Positions 30,502 through 40,500 of a stretch of 64,000 nt of DNA are shown in pieces. Positions within the stretch are counted from its first letter, which is position 1, and each line of letters begins with the position of its first letter. A program made the translations under genes and the position numbers. The stretch is from Chryseosolibacter sp036402075 (GTDB taxonomy: Bacteria; Bacteroidota; Bacteroidia; Cytophagales; Cyclobacteriaceae), in contig DASWTP010000260.1 in the NCBI GenBank assembly GCA_036402075.1, positions 17,755-81,754 of the forward strand, written 5' to 3'. Below the pieces are notes generated by a model that worked only from the letters and a program-made list of their open reading frames with translations, was not told the DNA's origin and made no database searches.

Positions 30502-32238
30502 ATGAAAAAGAATCGCGTTACCATTGGCCATGTATTTAAAACGATCGTTTGGCCCAGAAGGAAGATCATCTTGGTCGGATTAATTCTGATCATCATCAGC
30601 AGGCTGTCTGGCCTGGTGCTTCCGGGAGCAACAAAATACCTGATGGACGAAGTTGTTGTCAAGCACGATCTGGATATGCTGAGGCTGATCCTCATTGCCG
30701 TGGTCGCGTCCATCATCATTCAGGCCGTCACATCCTTCCTGCTCACGAAACTATTAAGCGTGGAAGCCCAGCACCTGATCTCTGTTTTGCGCGCGCAGGT
30801 TCAGAAACAAATTCTGCGGCTGCCGATTAAATTCTTCGATAATACAAAATCCGGAGCGCTGGTCTCGCGTATCATGACCGATGTGGAAGGCGTACGGAAT
30901 CTTGTGGGGACCGGCCTGGTGCAACTCGTAGGAGGTTTGCTCACCTCCGTGATCTGCCTTGCTGTTTTGATCAATATTAGTCCGATGATGACGCTTTACG
31001 TGCTCGTGCCAATCATCATTTTTGGACTAATCTCGTTGAAAGCATTTTCATACATCAGGCCGATCTTCCGCGAACGCGGTGTGCTGAACGCTGAGGTTAC
31101 CGGTAGATTAACGGAGACGCTCAACGGTATCCGTGTGATCAAAGGATTTAATGCAGAGAGCCAGGAAATAAAAACATTTGAAAAGGGCGTTGACAAACTT
31201 TTTCAGAATGTCAAGAAGAGTCTTACGTCAACAAGCCTTGTCACCAGTTCGGCAACATTTCTGTTAGGGCTGGCCAGCACGGGCATTATGGGCATCGGAG
31301 CATACATGATCATCCACAATGATCTTACCCTTGGAGATTTTATTTCCTTCACCTTGTTCCTGGGCTTCATGATTGCACCCATTGTACAGATGAGCAACAT
31401 TGGGAGCCAGCTTACCGAAGCGTTCGCGGGACTTGACCGCACAGAAGAAATCATGAACATGGAGCTTGAAGACAACGGGATCGACCGCACACTGACTATC
31501 GGCAAAATAAACGGTGACATTGAGTTCAAAGAAGTGGGATTCTCATACGAAGAGGGTAAAGATGTATTGAGGGGCATTAGCTTCACCGCCTCTGCGGGAT
31601 CAGTGACTGCACTTGTTGGCACATCTGGCTCGGGGAAAACAACGATAGCAGGTCTTGCCGCCACGTTCCTGGTTCCGAAGAGCGGCCAGATTCTCCTTGA
31701 TGGATTGGACTTGTCGAAGATAAGACTTGAAAGTTACCGGAGTCAGCTGGGCGTTGTGTTGCAGGACGACTTCCTGTTTGAAGGAACCATTCGCGAGAAC
31801 ATCCTCTTCCCACGCCCCAATGCCACGGAAGAAGAATTGATGCAGGCCGTGCGATCTGCCCACGTAGATGAGTTTACGAATCGTTTTGAGGATGGATTGA
31901 ATACGGTGATCGGAGAGCGCGGAGTCAAACTATCGGGAGGTCAGCGCCAGCGGGTAGCGATTGCGCGAGCCATCCTTGCCGATCCCAGAATTCTCATCCT
32001 CGATGAGGCCACGTCTAACCTTGACACGGAAAGCGAATCATACATCCAGGAGAGTCTTAAACGACTTATGAAAGGCCGCACCACGTTCGTCATTGCCCAC
32101 CGCCTGAGCACTATCCGGCAAGCCGACCAGATTCTCGTGATCGAACAGGGGTCCATTGTTGAACGCGGCAAGCATGAAGAGCTGATTGACAAAAAGGGAC
32201 GATACTTCCAGCTGTACACGTACCAGGCCCGGATTTGA
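30502..32238 (+). CDS. ABC exporter with fused membrane and ATPase domains (MsbA-like)
   Basis: This 578-residue half-transporter expected to work as a homodimer has a type IV exporter membrane domain at about residues 15-310 with six helices. The ATPase follows: Walker A GTSGSGKTTIA from residue 373, LSGGQRQRVAIARA from about 477, Walker B ILILDEATSNLD, and the switch His in FVIAHRLST. The length is that of lipid-flippase or multidrug exporters. MsbA-like lipid A transport is possible, but the sequence does not decide it, so I leave the symbol empty. It is convergent with the TerC operon. Confidence 0.9.
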   Translation: MKKNRVTIGHVFKTIVWPRRKIILVGLILIIISRLSGLVLPGATKYLMDEVVVKHDLDMLRLILIAVVASIIIQAVTSFLLTKLLSVEAQHLISVLRAQVQKQILRLPIKFFDNTKSGALVSRIMTDVEGVRNLVGTGLVQLVGGLLTSVICLAVLINISPMMTLYVLVPIIIFGLISLKAFSYIRPIFRERGVLNAEVTGRLTETLNGIRVIKGFNAESQEIKTFEKGVDKLFQNVKKSLTSTSLVTSSATFLLGLASTGIMGIGAYMIIHNDLTLGDFISFTLFLGFMIAPIVQMSNIGSQLTEAFAGLDRTEEIMNMELEDNGIDRTLTIGKINGDIEFKEVGFSYEEGKDVLRGISFTASAGSVTALVGTSGSGKTTIAGLAATFLVPKSGQILLDGLDLSKIRLESYRSQLGVVLQDDFLFEGTIRENILFPRPNATEEELMQAVRSAHVDEFTNRFEDGLNTVIGERGVKLSGGQRQRVAIARAILADPRILILDEATSNLDTESESYIQESLKRLMKGRTTFVIAHRLSTIRQADQILVIEQGSIVERGKHEELIDKKGRYFQLYTYQARI

Positions 32239-32252
32239 CCGCCCCAGGAAAT

Positions 32253-32352
32253 ACCAAGATCCAAGTTTCAAGTTCCATGTTTTAAGGGTCGTGAACTCCT
32301 GGCTGAATATTCATATTCGGGTTTTGGAACTTGGATCCTGGAATTTGGTCTT
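32253..32352. repeat. Imperfect inverted repeat between convergent genes
   Basis: Arms ACCAAGATCCAAGTTTCAAG (from 32253) and TTTTGGAACTTGGATCCTGG (from 32322) pair over most of their length around a GAATATTCATATTC core. It may fold as a large hairpin and serve as a transcript end. Confidence 0.5.
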
Positions 32353-32360
32353 ATCCGCGT

Positions 32361-32534
32361 CTAGCCTCTCCTTCCCATCTTCCTGATTAACCACACAACA
32401 ATCACGATTACGAGGACGACCACAAAAATCCCGGCATAGAAGCCAGCGCTAAAAATGTCGCCAATCACCTCACAACTCGTGAGGGTAAGCAGCATGAGCA
32501 TGAAACAATAGGCAATTAACTTTTTCATTTCCAT
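32361..32534 (-). CDS. Small lipoprotein-like membrane protein (57 residues)
   Basis: The sequence begins MEMKKLIAYCFMLMLLTLTS with a lipobox-like LTSC, continues CEVIGDIFSAGFYAGIFVVV and ends in a transmembrane helix with a basic tail (WLIRKMGRRG). Similar short proteins are widespread in Bacteroidota and are often mislabelled as phosphatidate cytidylyltransferase, which this cannot be. It starts five bases after the TerC stop on the same strand, so it is the second gene of that operon. Function is unknown. Confidence 0.75.
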   Translation of the reverse strand: MEMKKLIAYCFMLMLLTLTSCEVIGDIFSAGFYAGIFVVVLVIVIVVWLIRKMGRRG

Positions 32535-32539
32535 TATAA

Positions 32540-33313
32540 TTAAGACAATACGTTATCGGTTGTTCCAGGGCGATCTTTCATTCGCGGCTGATTGATTTCG
32601 CGCACCTGTGTTTTCTTCCTGATCTTCATATTTAGCACTTCGATACCGAGTGCAAACGCCATGGCAAAATAGATGTATCCCTTAGGCACATGAACGTGCA
32701 GACCCTCCACCACAAGCACTAAACCGATCATCATCAGGAAAGAAATAGCAAGCAGCTTCATGGCCGGATGTTTATGAATGAAATCGCTGATCCGCTGCGC
32801 AAACACCAGCATCACAACCAATGCAATGACAATGGCGATAATGATAATAAGCACATTCTCAACAAGTCCAACAGCTGTCAAAATAGAATCAAGCGAAAAA
32901 ACAATGTCGAGCAGGATAATCTGGATGATGGCATTACGCAAGGACAACACCTTCACGGTACGCTGATCCTCGCTTTCACCCTCGAGCTTGGCGTGGATCT
33001 CGGATGTACTCTTACCAAGAAGGAAAAGTCCGCCTATGATCAGGATGACATCGCGGAGGCTTAGTTCGAAGGAGCGTATCGTCAGAATTGGATCTTTCAG
33101 GCCGATAATCCAATTCACCGCGAGCAACAACGCAATTCGAACCAGCAGTGCCAGGAAGATGCCGATGTTACGCGCTTTCTTTTGGTCGTTTCGCGGTAAT
33201 CTTCCTGCGGTGATCGATATGAAGACGACATTATCAATACCAAGAACGATTTCAAGAAAGGTGAGTGTGACCAGACTGACAATTCCTTCGGTGGTGAAAA
33301 GACCTTCTACCAT
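32540..33313 (-). CDS. TerC family integral membrane protein
   Basis: This 257-residue protein has seven or eight transmembrane segments. Conserved acidic sites typical of the family are present: FLEIVLGIDNVVFISI near the start and LLDIVFSLDSILTAVG in the middle. TerC-type proteins (including Alx/YkoY) export metal ions, probably manganese, and were first linked to tellurite resistance. No other ter genes are here, so metal export is the better guess. The small lipoprotein gene follows in the same unit. Confidence 0.9.
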   Translation of the reverse strand: MVEGLFTTEGIVSLVTLTFLEIVLGIDNVVFISITAGRLPRNDQKKARNIGIFLALLVRIALLLAVNWIIGLKDPILTIRSFELSLRDVILIIGGLFLLGKSTSEIHAKLEGESEDQRTVKVLSLRNAIIQIILLDIVFSLDSILTAVGLVENVLIIIIAIVIALVVMLVFAQRISDFIHKHPAMKLLAISFLMMIGLVLVVEGLHVHVPKGYIYFAMAFALGIEVLNMKIRKKTQVREINQPRMKDRPGTTDNVLS

Positions 33314-33403
33314 AATCGCTCTTCCATTTTGTTAACATGTGTTAAAAAATAATTCCAGCTCTTTTCCGGCTCGTCTGGCATGGCATTTTAAACGGCTGAT
33401 GTT

Positions 33404-34555
33404 ATGACAACCCAGACATATCCGCCCTTTATGCGGATCAGCATGACCCTGCTGACCATTGCGCTGTTGTTAACAGGGCTCTACCTGGGTCGGGGCATTT
33501 TGGTCCCATTTTTCTTCGCATGTCTGCTGGCAACCGTCCTGAATCCGTTGGTCAATTTCCTAACACGCAGAAAAGTGGACCGAGTACTAGCGATCATGCT
33601 TTGCCTTGTGATGGCACTGGGCCTGATCTTCGGAGTTGTCTATTTTCTCTCCACGCAGATAGGAGCCTTCCTGGAGGATATTCCGGTTCTTAAAGAGCGA
33701 CTCAATGAGATTATTGTGCAGGCAAAAGTATGGGTGCGTGAGAATTTTAATATCGGCTTCCGCGAACAGGACCGCTATTTAAAAGAAACTACCGAAAACA
33801 TGAATCGCGGAAATCAGCCAACGCTGGTTCAGCGAACATTTATCACGATCACTGAACTGATTTCATACACCATATTCCTTCCGGTCTACACATTCCTGAT
33901 CCTGTATCACAAAACACTCATCATTAAATTCCTGACCGACATATTTAAAAAGAGCGAAGAAGACAAGGTGGTCGAGGTGATGATTGAAGGTCAGAGTATC
34001 ACGCAACAATACCTGACTGGCCTCATGATTGAGACATCGATTGTATTTGCGCTGAACACTGTAGGTTTCCTGATACTTGGAATCAAGTACCCGGTGTTTT
34101 TAGCGCTGATTGCGGCCCTCCTCAACATTGTGCCTTACATCGGTATGCTGATCGCGAATGTATTCTGTGTGATGGTAACTTTGGTATCCGCGGATCCAAG
34201 CTTTAACGTGCTATGGGTGGCTGGAGTGCTTGCCGCAGTTCAGATCGTTGACAACAATGTGCTGATGCCGTTTATTGTCGGGAGCAAAATCAAGATCAAC
34301 GCGCTTGCCCTTATTCTGGCGGTGGTTACCGGTGGCGCAATCTGCGGTGTGCCTGGGATGTTCCTGGCCGTACCCGGACTCGCGATGCTGCGCGTCATTT
34401 TCGAACGAGTGCAAAGCCTCAAACCGTGGGCGTTGTTGCTGAGCGATGAGGTTACTGAACAACGCGAAGAAAAAAATCCGCTTAAACGAGCATTTACAAA
34501 AGCTCGGGAACGGGTGAAGAAGAAGCAGGAGGCGAAAAAGAAAGAGAACCAGTGA
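33404..34555 (+). CDS. AI-2E family (PerM-like) transporter
   Basis: This 383-residue membrane protein with about eight helices has the usual layout: N-terminal hydrophobic hairpin (LLTIALLLTGLYLGRGILVP), a cytoplasmic helical segment, then the conserved block YPVFLALIAALLNIVPYIGM, and a C-terminal core with QIVDNNVLMPFIVGSKIKIN. The tail is highly charged (RAFTKARERVKKKQEAKKK). The family includes autoinducer-2 exporters and Na+/H+ antiporters; the substrate is unknown. It is convergent with the Mla operon. Confidence 0.9.
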   Translation: MTTQTYPPFMRISMTLLTIALLLTGLYLGRGILVPFFFACLLATVLNPLVNFLTRRKVDRVLAIMLCLVMALGLIFGVVYFLSTQIGAFLEDIPVLKERLNEIIVQAKVWVRENFNIGFREQDRYLKETTENMNRGNQPTLVQRTFITITELISYTIFLPVYTFLILYHKTLIIKFLTDIFKKSEEDKVVEVMIEGQSITQQYLTGLMIETSIVFALNTVGFLILGIKYPVFLALIAALLNIVPYIGMLIANVFCVMVTLVSADPSFNVLWVAGVLAAVQIVDNNVLMPFIVGSKIKINALALILAVVTGGAICGVPGMFLAVPGLAMLRVIFERVQSLKPWALLLSDEVTEQREEKNPLKRAFTKARERVKKKQEAKKKENQ

Positions 34556-34823
34556 GTGCGGGCCACGAATGGCAGTACCTCCGACTTAGACTATGGTGCC
34601 AGACATGCAGTGCGGACCGAAACGGTGCTCCGAAATTTTGGTCTATCTGACAGACCACTGTATTGACGTTTGGGGTACCGATTGGTCTGCACCGACCAAG
34701 ATGTGCATCGAATGCTCAAACGGTGTCGCGGTCAACGCAGCATACACCAATAAGAGCCACGGATTTCTACACGTTGACTCTACCCGCTGACTTTGCTCAA
34801 AAAGAGTGCACTCCCGCCTGGGT

Positions 34824-35822
34824 TTACTCCCCAGACTGCGAAGATGCAGCTTCCTGATTTTTCTTCTTACGGGCTTGTTTCCTGAAATAGCCTCTCAGAA
34901 GAAAATTATGCTGAAGCGCTTCCATGTTCTCGTCAAGCTTTTGCGTAGCGTTTTCGGCATTCTCGATCGTGTTCTTAATTCGGTCGCCAGTCGCCTTATC
35001 ATTCAATAGTGCGCCAATAGCATTATCATCCTCATTCAATTTTACCGAAAGGTCCTGCAGATTATCTGTTACAGTTTTTGCATTGGCTGTAACCTGCTGA
35101 ATGCTTACCAGGGATTCTTTAAAGGCATTCGCATAGCTTGTGTCGCGGATCAGGGTTGGCATCAATCCCGTTCCATTACGGAGTTCATATAACATCTTGT
35201 GGAGTTCCGCGGAAGCGTTTGCAGTATTATTACCGGTTTGAGAAATATTTGCCACGGCCTGGCGCAGTTCCTGCGCGAGGGCACCATCGTTCAAAAGTTC
35301 GCCTACAATGCCCTGTCCTTTACTGATCTTGTCGGCAATAGCACTTAGGTCCGCTGTCAGCGACTTCGTGTTATCGCCAACATCCTTCGCAATATTTATG
35401 AGTTCCTGCGTGTCTGGTGGTGACGTTGTGTTAATTACATCATTCTCAGCAATGGGCTCTGGCGCGCTTCCAGGACGAATTACAACAATCTTATTGCCCA
35501 CCAGACCGTCCGACCCAATAGACGCTGTAGCATCCTTGCGCAAGAACTCGCTTTGACGGTCTTTCAGACTCAGCTGAACGATAACCTTGCCTTCGGAAGC
35601 GATCCGAACCTCTTTCACCGTTCCGATTTTGACACCGGAAAGCCATACGTTATCCCCTTCCTTCAAACCCTCTACATTCTTAAACTCTGCTGAAATGTTA
35701 AAGGTGCGGCTGAAAACGTTATTCTCACTTCCAATGAGAAACGCAGCCATCACGAAAAGTGCAAGCCCTCCTAAAACAAACGCCCCGAGCTTCACCTGTT
35801 GTCCTACCTCTTTAGTCTCCAC
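34824..35822 (-). CDS. mlaD: MlaD-family (MCE) lipid-binding protein
   Basis: This 332-residue protein has an N-terminal membrane anchor (LGAFVLGGLALFVMAAFLIG). An MCE domain follows at about residues 38-120 (AEFKNVEGLKEGDNVWLSGV, then IGTVKEVRI), then a long helical tail with coiled-coil character (NTKSLTADLSAIADKISKGQ). MCE proteins form hexamers that carry phospholipids across the periplasm. The start is GTG. It is the third gene after mlaE and mlaF on the minus strand, which fixes its role in a Mla-type lipid transporter. Periplasmic MlaC and MlaB homologues are not in the window. Confidence 0.88.
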   Translation of the reverse strand: METKEVGQQVKLGAFVLGGLALFVMAAFLIGSENNVFSRTFNISAEFKNVEGLKEGDNVWLSGVKIGTVKEVRIASEGKVIVQLSLKDRQSEFLRKDATASIGSDGLVGNKIVVIRPGSAPEPIAENDVINTTSPPDTQELINIAKDVGDNTKSLTADLSAIADKISKGQGIVGELLNDGALAQELRQAVANISQTGNNTANASAELHKMLYELRNGTGLMPTLIRDTSYANAFKESLVSIQQVTANAKTVTDNLQDLSVKLNEDDNAIGALLNDKATGDRIKNTIENAENATQKLDENMEALQHNFLLRGYFRKQARKKKNQEAASSQSGE

Positions 35823-35846
35823 GGTATCTATCGTTTAATTTCAAAT

Positions 35847-36632
35847 TCAATACTTAAAAAATGGTTCCAGTTCTGGTTCCCTAGTCTCTTTCAGTTCTTC
35901 AAATGTGCCCTCCACCCGACTCACGCCACCAATAAGCGCCACAATCCGGTCAGACGTGTGTTTGGCGCTGCTGATATCGTGGGTGATGATGATCGATGAT
36001 GTCTTGTATTTTTCTCGCACCGACAGGATCAGATCATTGATTTCCATTGAAGTGATGGGATCCAAACCGGAAGTGGGCTCGTCATACAGCATGATCTTGG
36101 GCTTAAGAATTAACGTGCGGGCTATGCCAACGCGCTTTTTCATGCCACCTGATAATTCCGCGGGCATTTGATCCATGGTGTGAAGCAGACCAACGTCTTC
36201 CAGCGCCTCCGCTGCAAGCTCCTTGAGTTTGTTTCGATCATAGATTCCCAGGTTGCGTTTCAATGGGAACTCGAGGTTCTCACGGATCGTCATAGAATCA
36301 TACAATGCGCTGCCCTGGAACGAAAAACCGATTTCAAGCCGGAGCTGGTTTAATTCTTTGGGATTAAGTTTGAATACGTCCTTTCCCAACACATTGATCG
36401 AGCCGGAGTCGGGCTTGATCAAACCTACCATACACTTTATCAGCACCGATTTACCCGTTCCCGAACGGCCCAGGATAACAAGGTTCTCACTTTGGTAAAG
36501 GTCGAGGTTAACGCCTTTGAGCACGTCACGGTCTCCAAAGGATTTGTGGAGATCGCGAATAGAGGCAACTACCTCCCTGTCCTGATGCTCAATTCCCCGT
36601 TCCCGCGCGATATCGTTTTCCGGTATACGCAT
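35847..36632 (-). CDS. mlaF: Mla-type ABC transporter ATP-binding protein
   Basis: This 261-residue ATPase has Walker A GRSGTGKSVLIK, the signature LSGGMKKRVGIARTL, Walker B IMLYDEPTSGLDPITS and the switch His in IIITHDIS. The LSGGMKKR form of the signature and the YDEPTSGLDP sequence are typical of MlaF-type ATPases. It lies between mlaE (one base upstream) and mlaD, so it drives the lipid transporter. The N-terminal 20 residues (RERGIEHQDREVV) extend a little beyond the family core. Confidence 0.92.
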   Translation of the reverse strand: MRIPENDIARERGIEHQDREVVASIRDLHKSFGDRDVLKGVNLDLYQSENLVILGRSGTGKSVLIKCMVGLIKPDSGSINVLGKDVFKLNPKELNQLRLEIGFSFQGSALYDSMTIRENLEFPLKRNLGIYDRNKLKELAAEALEDVGLLHTMDQMPAELSGGMKKRVGIARTLILKPKIMLYDEPTSGLDPITSMEINDLILSVREKYKTSSIIITHDISSAKHTSDRIVALIGGVSRVEGTFEELKETREPELEPFFKY

Positions 36633-36633
36633 G

Positions 36634-37386
36634 CTACCTGAATAAATTGATGAATTGAAGGCTTAACAGGTCAATCACGAAAATCATGATCATAGACACA
36701 ACTACCGCGGTATTGGCTGCTTTGCCAACGCCCGTTGTTCCTTTTTCAGAATGATAGCCGGCATAGCTCCCAACAATTCCAATGGCAAAGCCAAAGAAGG
36801 CCGACTTGATCAGCGATGAGAATACATCAGTGTAGGTCACGTTGGTTGCCACCTCATTGAAGTACAAGGAAAAGCTTGAGCTGTTGAAAAAATTGACCAT
36901 CATGAATGAGCCTAGCAAGGCTACCACGTCAGCATAGATCACCAGCAGCGGAAGCATGAGGGTGGTTGCTGTAACCCGCGAAACAACCAGGTATGAAAAC
37001 GGGCGAGTACCCGAGACTTCCATCGCATCGATCTGCTCGCTGACCTGCATGCTTCCAAGTTCTGCACCGATATTTGAGCCCAGTTTTCCAGCGCAGATCA
37101 GCCCGGTAATCAGCGGTCCCAACGATCTGACAACAGCTTGTGACACCAGGGACGGCAACCATGACTCCGCCCCGAAAGATGCAAGCGAGGGCCTTGACTG
37201 GCGAGTGAATACAACACCCGCAATAAATGCTGTAAAAGTGATCAGGAACAGTGACCGGTTTCCGACAAAATAGCACTGACGCAAGATCTCCTTGCCCTCA
37301 TACGGAGGGAGGAAAAAATTTTTGATAACCCGAACAACAAACTGGTAGATCTCGGCTACCTGCAGAAGAAATCTCCTAAGCTTCAT
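36634..37386 (-). CDS. mlaE: Mla-type ABC transporter permease
   Basis: This 250-residue inner-membrane permease has the conserved block PLITGLICAGKLGSNIGAEL, then MQVSEQIDAMEVSGTRPFSY, and a C-terminal FGFAIGIVGSYAGYHSEKGT, all marks of MlaE. It moves phospholipids with the MlaF ATPase. It is the first gene of the mlaE-mlaF-mlaD operon, with one base between it and mlaF. It is divergent from tamB, with about 200 bases between the starts. Confidence 0.93.
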   Translation of the reverse strand: MKLRRFLLQVAEIYQFVVRVIKNFFLPPYEGKEILRQCYFVGNRSLFLITFTAFIAGVVFTRQSRPSLASFGAESWLPSLVSQAVVRSLGPLITGLICAGKLGSNIGAELGSMQVSEQIDAMEVSGTRPFSYLVVSRVTATTLMLPLLVIYADVVALLGSFMMVNFFNSSSFSLYFNEVATNVTYTDVFSSLIKSAFFGFAIGIVGSYAGYHSEKGTTGVGKAANTAVVVSMIMIFVIDLLSLQFINLFR

Positions 37387-37590
37387 GAATTAACCTGACA
37401 ACACGAGCAACGATTACATAAACATGCCCAGAACGATCGCGGAAAGAAATGCCGGTTAAGGGAGGGAAACCGGCAAACGCAAACCATTCGTGTGGAATTT
37501 TATACTCAAGCGGTTAATGAAGCCTGAAGGACCTGCGATCACACGGGCACAAATATTTGAGATGTAGGCGAAAATTGCGCTCGGTATTTC

Positions 37591-40500
37591 ATGCAGACAA
37601 AAGTGGGTAGAGTTTTCAAGAAAACTCTGAAAGTGGTCGGTTGGGTTGTAGGCACCGTACTCGTTTTATTACTTCTAATTATTGCGGCTGTTCAGATTCC
37701 TGCCGTTCAGCAAAAGATCACACAGAAAGCAGTAACATTCCTCGAAGAGAAAATCGGAACCCCGGTTGAAATCGAAAAGCTCTATATCTCCTTTCCAAAG
37801 AACATTGTACTGACCGGCTTTTACCTGGAGGATCAGGCGAAAGACACGCTGTTATACGTGGGCAAGCTGAAAATCGACACAGACCTGTGGGCGCTGACCA
37901 GGAACGAAATCCAGTTGAACGACATCACATTGGAGAACACGCTGGCGAACATTAAGCGGACTGAGAACGACAGTGCCTTTAATTATACCTATATTCTCGA
38001 TGCCTTTGCTGGTGATTCAACCGCAACACCCGACACCCTAGAGCAGAAAGGATGGAAATTTTCGCTTGAAACAATCGCACTGGAAAAGATCCGCGCAAAC
38101 TACAACGATTACCTTACCGGGAACCATGCTGATGTTGTGCTCGGTGAATTTGAACTAGCGATGGACGAGTTCGACCTCGAGAACCTTGTGTTTGGGATCG
38201 AAGACATCACCCTGCGAAACACAGCATTCAACGTTCGGCAAACAAAGCTACCAGAGGTTACCGAAGCTGTAGCCGAGGAAACCTACGATTCTTCAACGCT
38301 CGATTTTAATTTCGATGAGCTGGTTCTGGATAATGTAAGAGGCACCTACACCCAGGAGGTGACCGGGCAGGCACTGCGTGTTGACATTGGTGAAACTGAA
38401 ATCAAAGCAAACGCCATTGATCTGAAAAATCAAAAGATCGACCTCGACAAGCTCCTGTTGAATCGCTCGTTTATCTCGTATCAACAGCATCCATCAAAAG
38501 CGAGCTCGGCTAATCAAGCCGCCTCGTCTCAGCCTGCGCAAAAGGCGTCTTCGGGCCAGTCAGCAAGTGCAGTCAAGAACACATCAGCGAATAAGCCGTG
38601 GGATATCGCACTAAACACACTTGAACTCAGCGACAACAACATTCAATACTACGACTTCACGAAAACTCATCAGCCCAAGTCTGTGGATTTTGATCACCTC
38701 TGGATCACCAACCTGGGTCTGACTGCGGAAGACATGCGAATGCACGGATCGGAGATTGAGGCAAACCTGAAACGGTTTTCGTTCCTGGAGAAGTCCGGTT
38801 TTAGCCTTCGAGACCTGAAAGCTAACCTCAAGGTGACAGAAGATACAGCAACACTTGACGAGCTGGTGGCGCTCACCGGGAACAGCAGACTTAATTTTTC
38901 AGCAAGCCTGGGCTTCGAATCCTTCGAGACTATTGGACTGACATATCCCGAGGCCACCGTCAAGGCAAAGGTTGATAAGTCCTTTCTTGGGGTGCGCGAT
39001 CTTTTATATTTCACACCCCACATTCTTGACAGCCTCCCGGTCAACGTGCGAGCTTCAGACCGCATTTTTCTCGATGCATTTGTTAACGGCAAGGTCAACA
39101 ACCTGAATATCCACCATCTCACACTCAACGCTTTCAAAGACACTTTCCTCAAGGCGGGTGGATCAATCGCTGGGCTGCCTGACGCGAATAATCTTCACCT
39201 GGACCTGGCCATTGAGAAATTCTATACAACCGGGCGCGACATTGGTAATGTTTTGCAGGACACCCTCCTGCCCGATTCAATAGCAATTCCAAACTGGATA
39301 AACCTAAATGCAAAGTATAAGGGTAGTTTTAAAAAAGCACAGTTCAACACGTTGCTCGCGACAAGCATAGGTTCGCTCGATGCAAAAGGCAAGATCAATC
39401 TTGACTCGACCTCCAGCACACGGGGTTTCGAAGGGCAGGTTGCCGTGAATGAATTTGACCTTGGTTATTTTCTGATGCAGCCAAAGACCATCGGAAAGCT
39501 TAACCTGCAGGCATCGCTGAAGAGCGAAGGTCTCACCAAAGAAGAGATGAACAGCGCGGTAAAGGCCACAATTCATAGCTTCGTTTACAAAGGCTACCAA
39601 TACAAAAACCTACAGTTGTCTGGAACAGTGAAAAACGACATTCTGAAAGGGTGGGCATCACTGGAGGACCCGAACCTGGAATTCGCGCTGAAGGGTGATT
39701 ACAATTTCCAGGACGAAGTTCCAAAATATGATTTCACATTCGATCTCAAAAACATCGATATGAAAGCGCTGAATCTCTCTGCGCGGCCGTTGCGAATGCG
39801 AGGCGTGCTGGATGTAGATCTGGCTACCGCAGATTTCAAGATTCTGAACGGACATGTTGGAATCCGAAAAGTAGCCGTGTATAACGGTGACGACCTTTAC
39901 GCTGTCGACTCCCTGCTTTTTGCTTCCATCGACCAGGAAGGGCGTTCAGAGATCAACATCGACTCCGATATCATGAAGGGAAGTTTTGCAGGCAACATCA
40001 ACATCTTCGAGATGCCTGCCGCACTGCGCGAATACTTCAATACCTATTACTCATTGCACGATAGTGTCAAGCAAAGCTATGAAGAGCCGCAGCAATTCAA
40101 GTTTCACCTTAAGCTCAAGAAAACGGATTTGATCACCGACATCCTCCTCCCGCAGTTGACCTCTTTCGTTCCTGGCGAACTTAAAGGCGACTTTGATAGC
40201 AAGGCCAAGCGCTTGAATATGAGACTCGACATTGCTGACATTCAATACGCAAAAATCGGAGTAAGGAAATTCTTGTTCAGCGCCAACTCAAACCAGGAAA
40301 AGCTTAACTACAACGTATTTATTGACCAGATCAATTACGACTCTGCCCGCGTTGACGGGCTGGAATTCAACGGCACAGTGCAGAACGATTCGATCAAAAC
40401 AAACCTGATCATTCTAGACTCGCTCGATCTTTATAAATATGTGCTGGCGGGTACTTTCTTTAGCAAGGAGAAGGAATTTGAGCTTAAGCTCGACCCGGAC

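Noticed and set aside
34593..34790. Plus-strand 65-codon frame between the AI-2E and mlaD genes
   Set aside because: Cys-rich but without any motif spacing, promoter or conservation cue; the gap seems empty.
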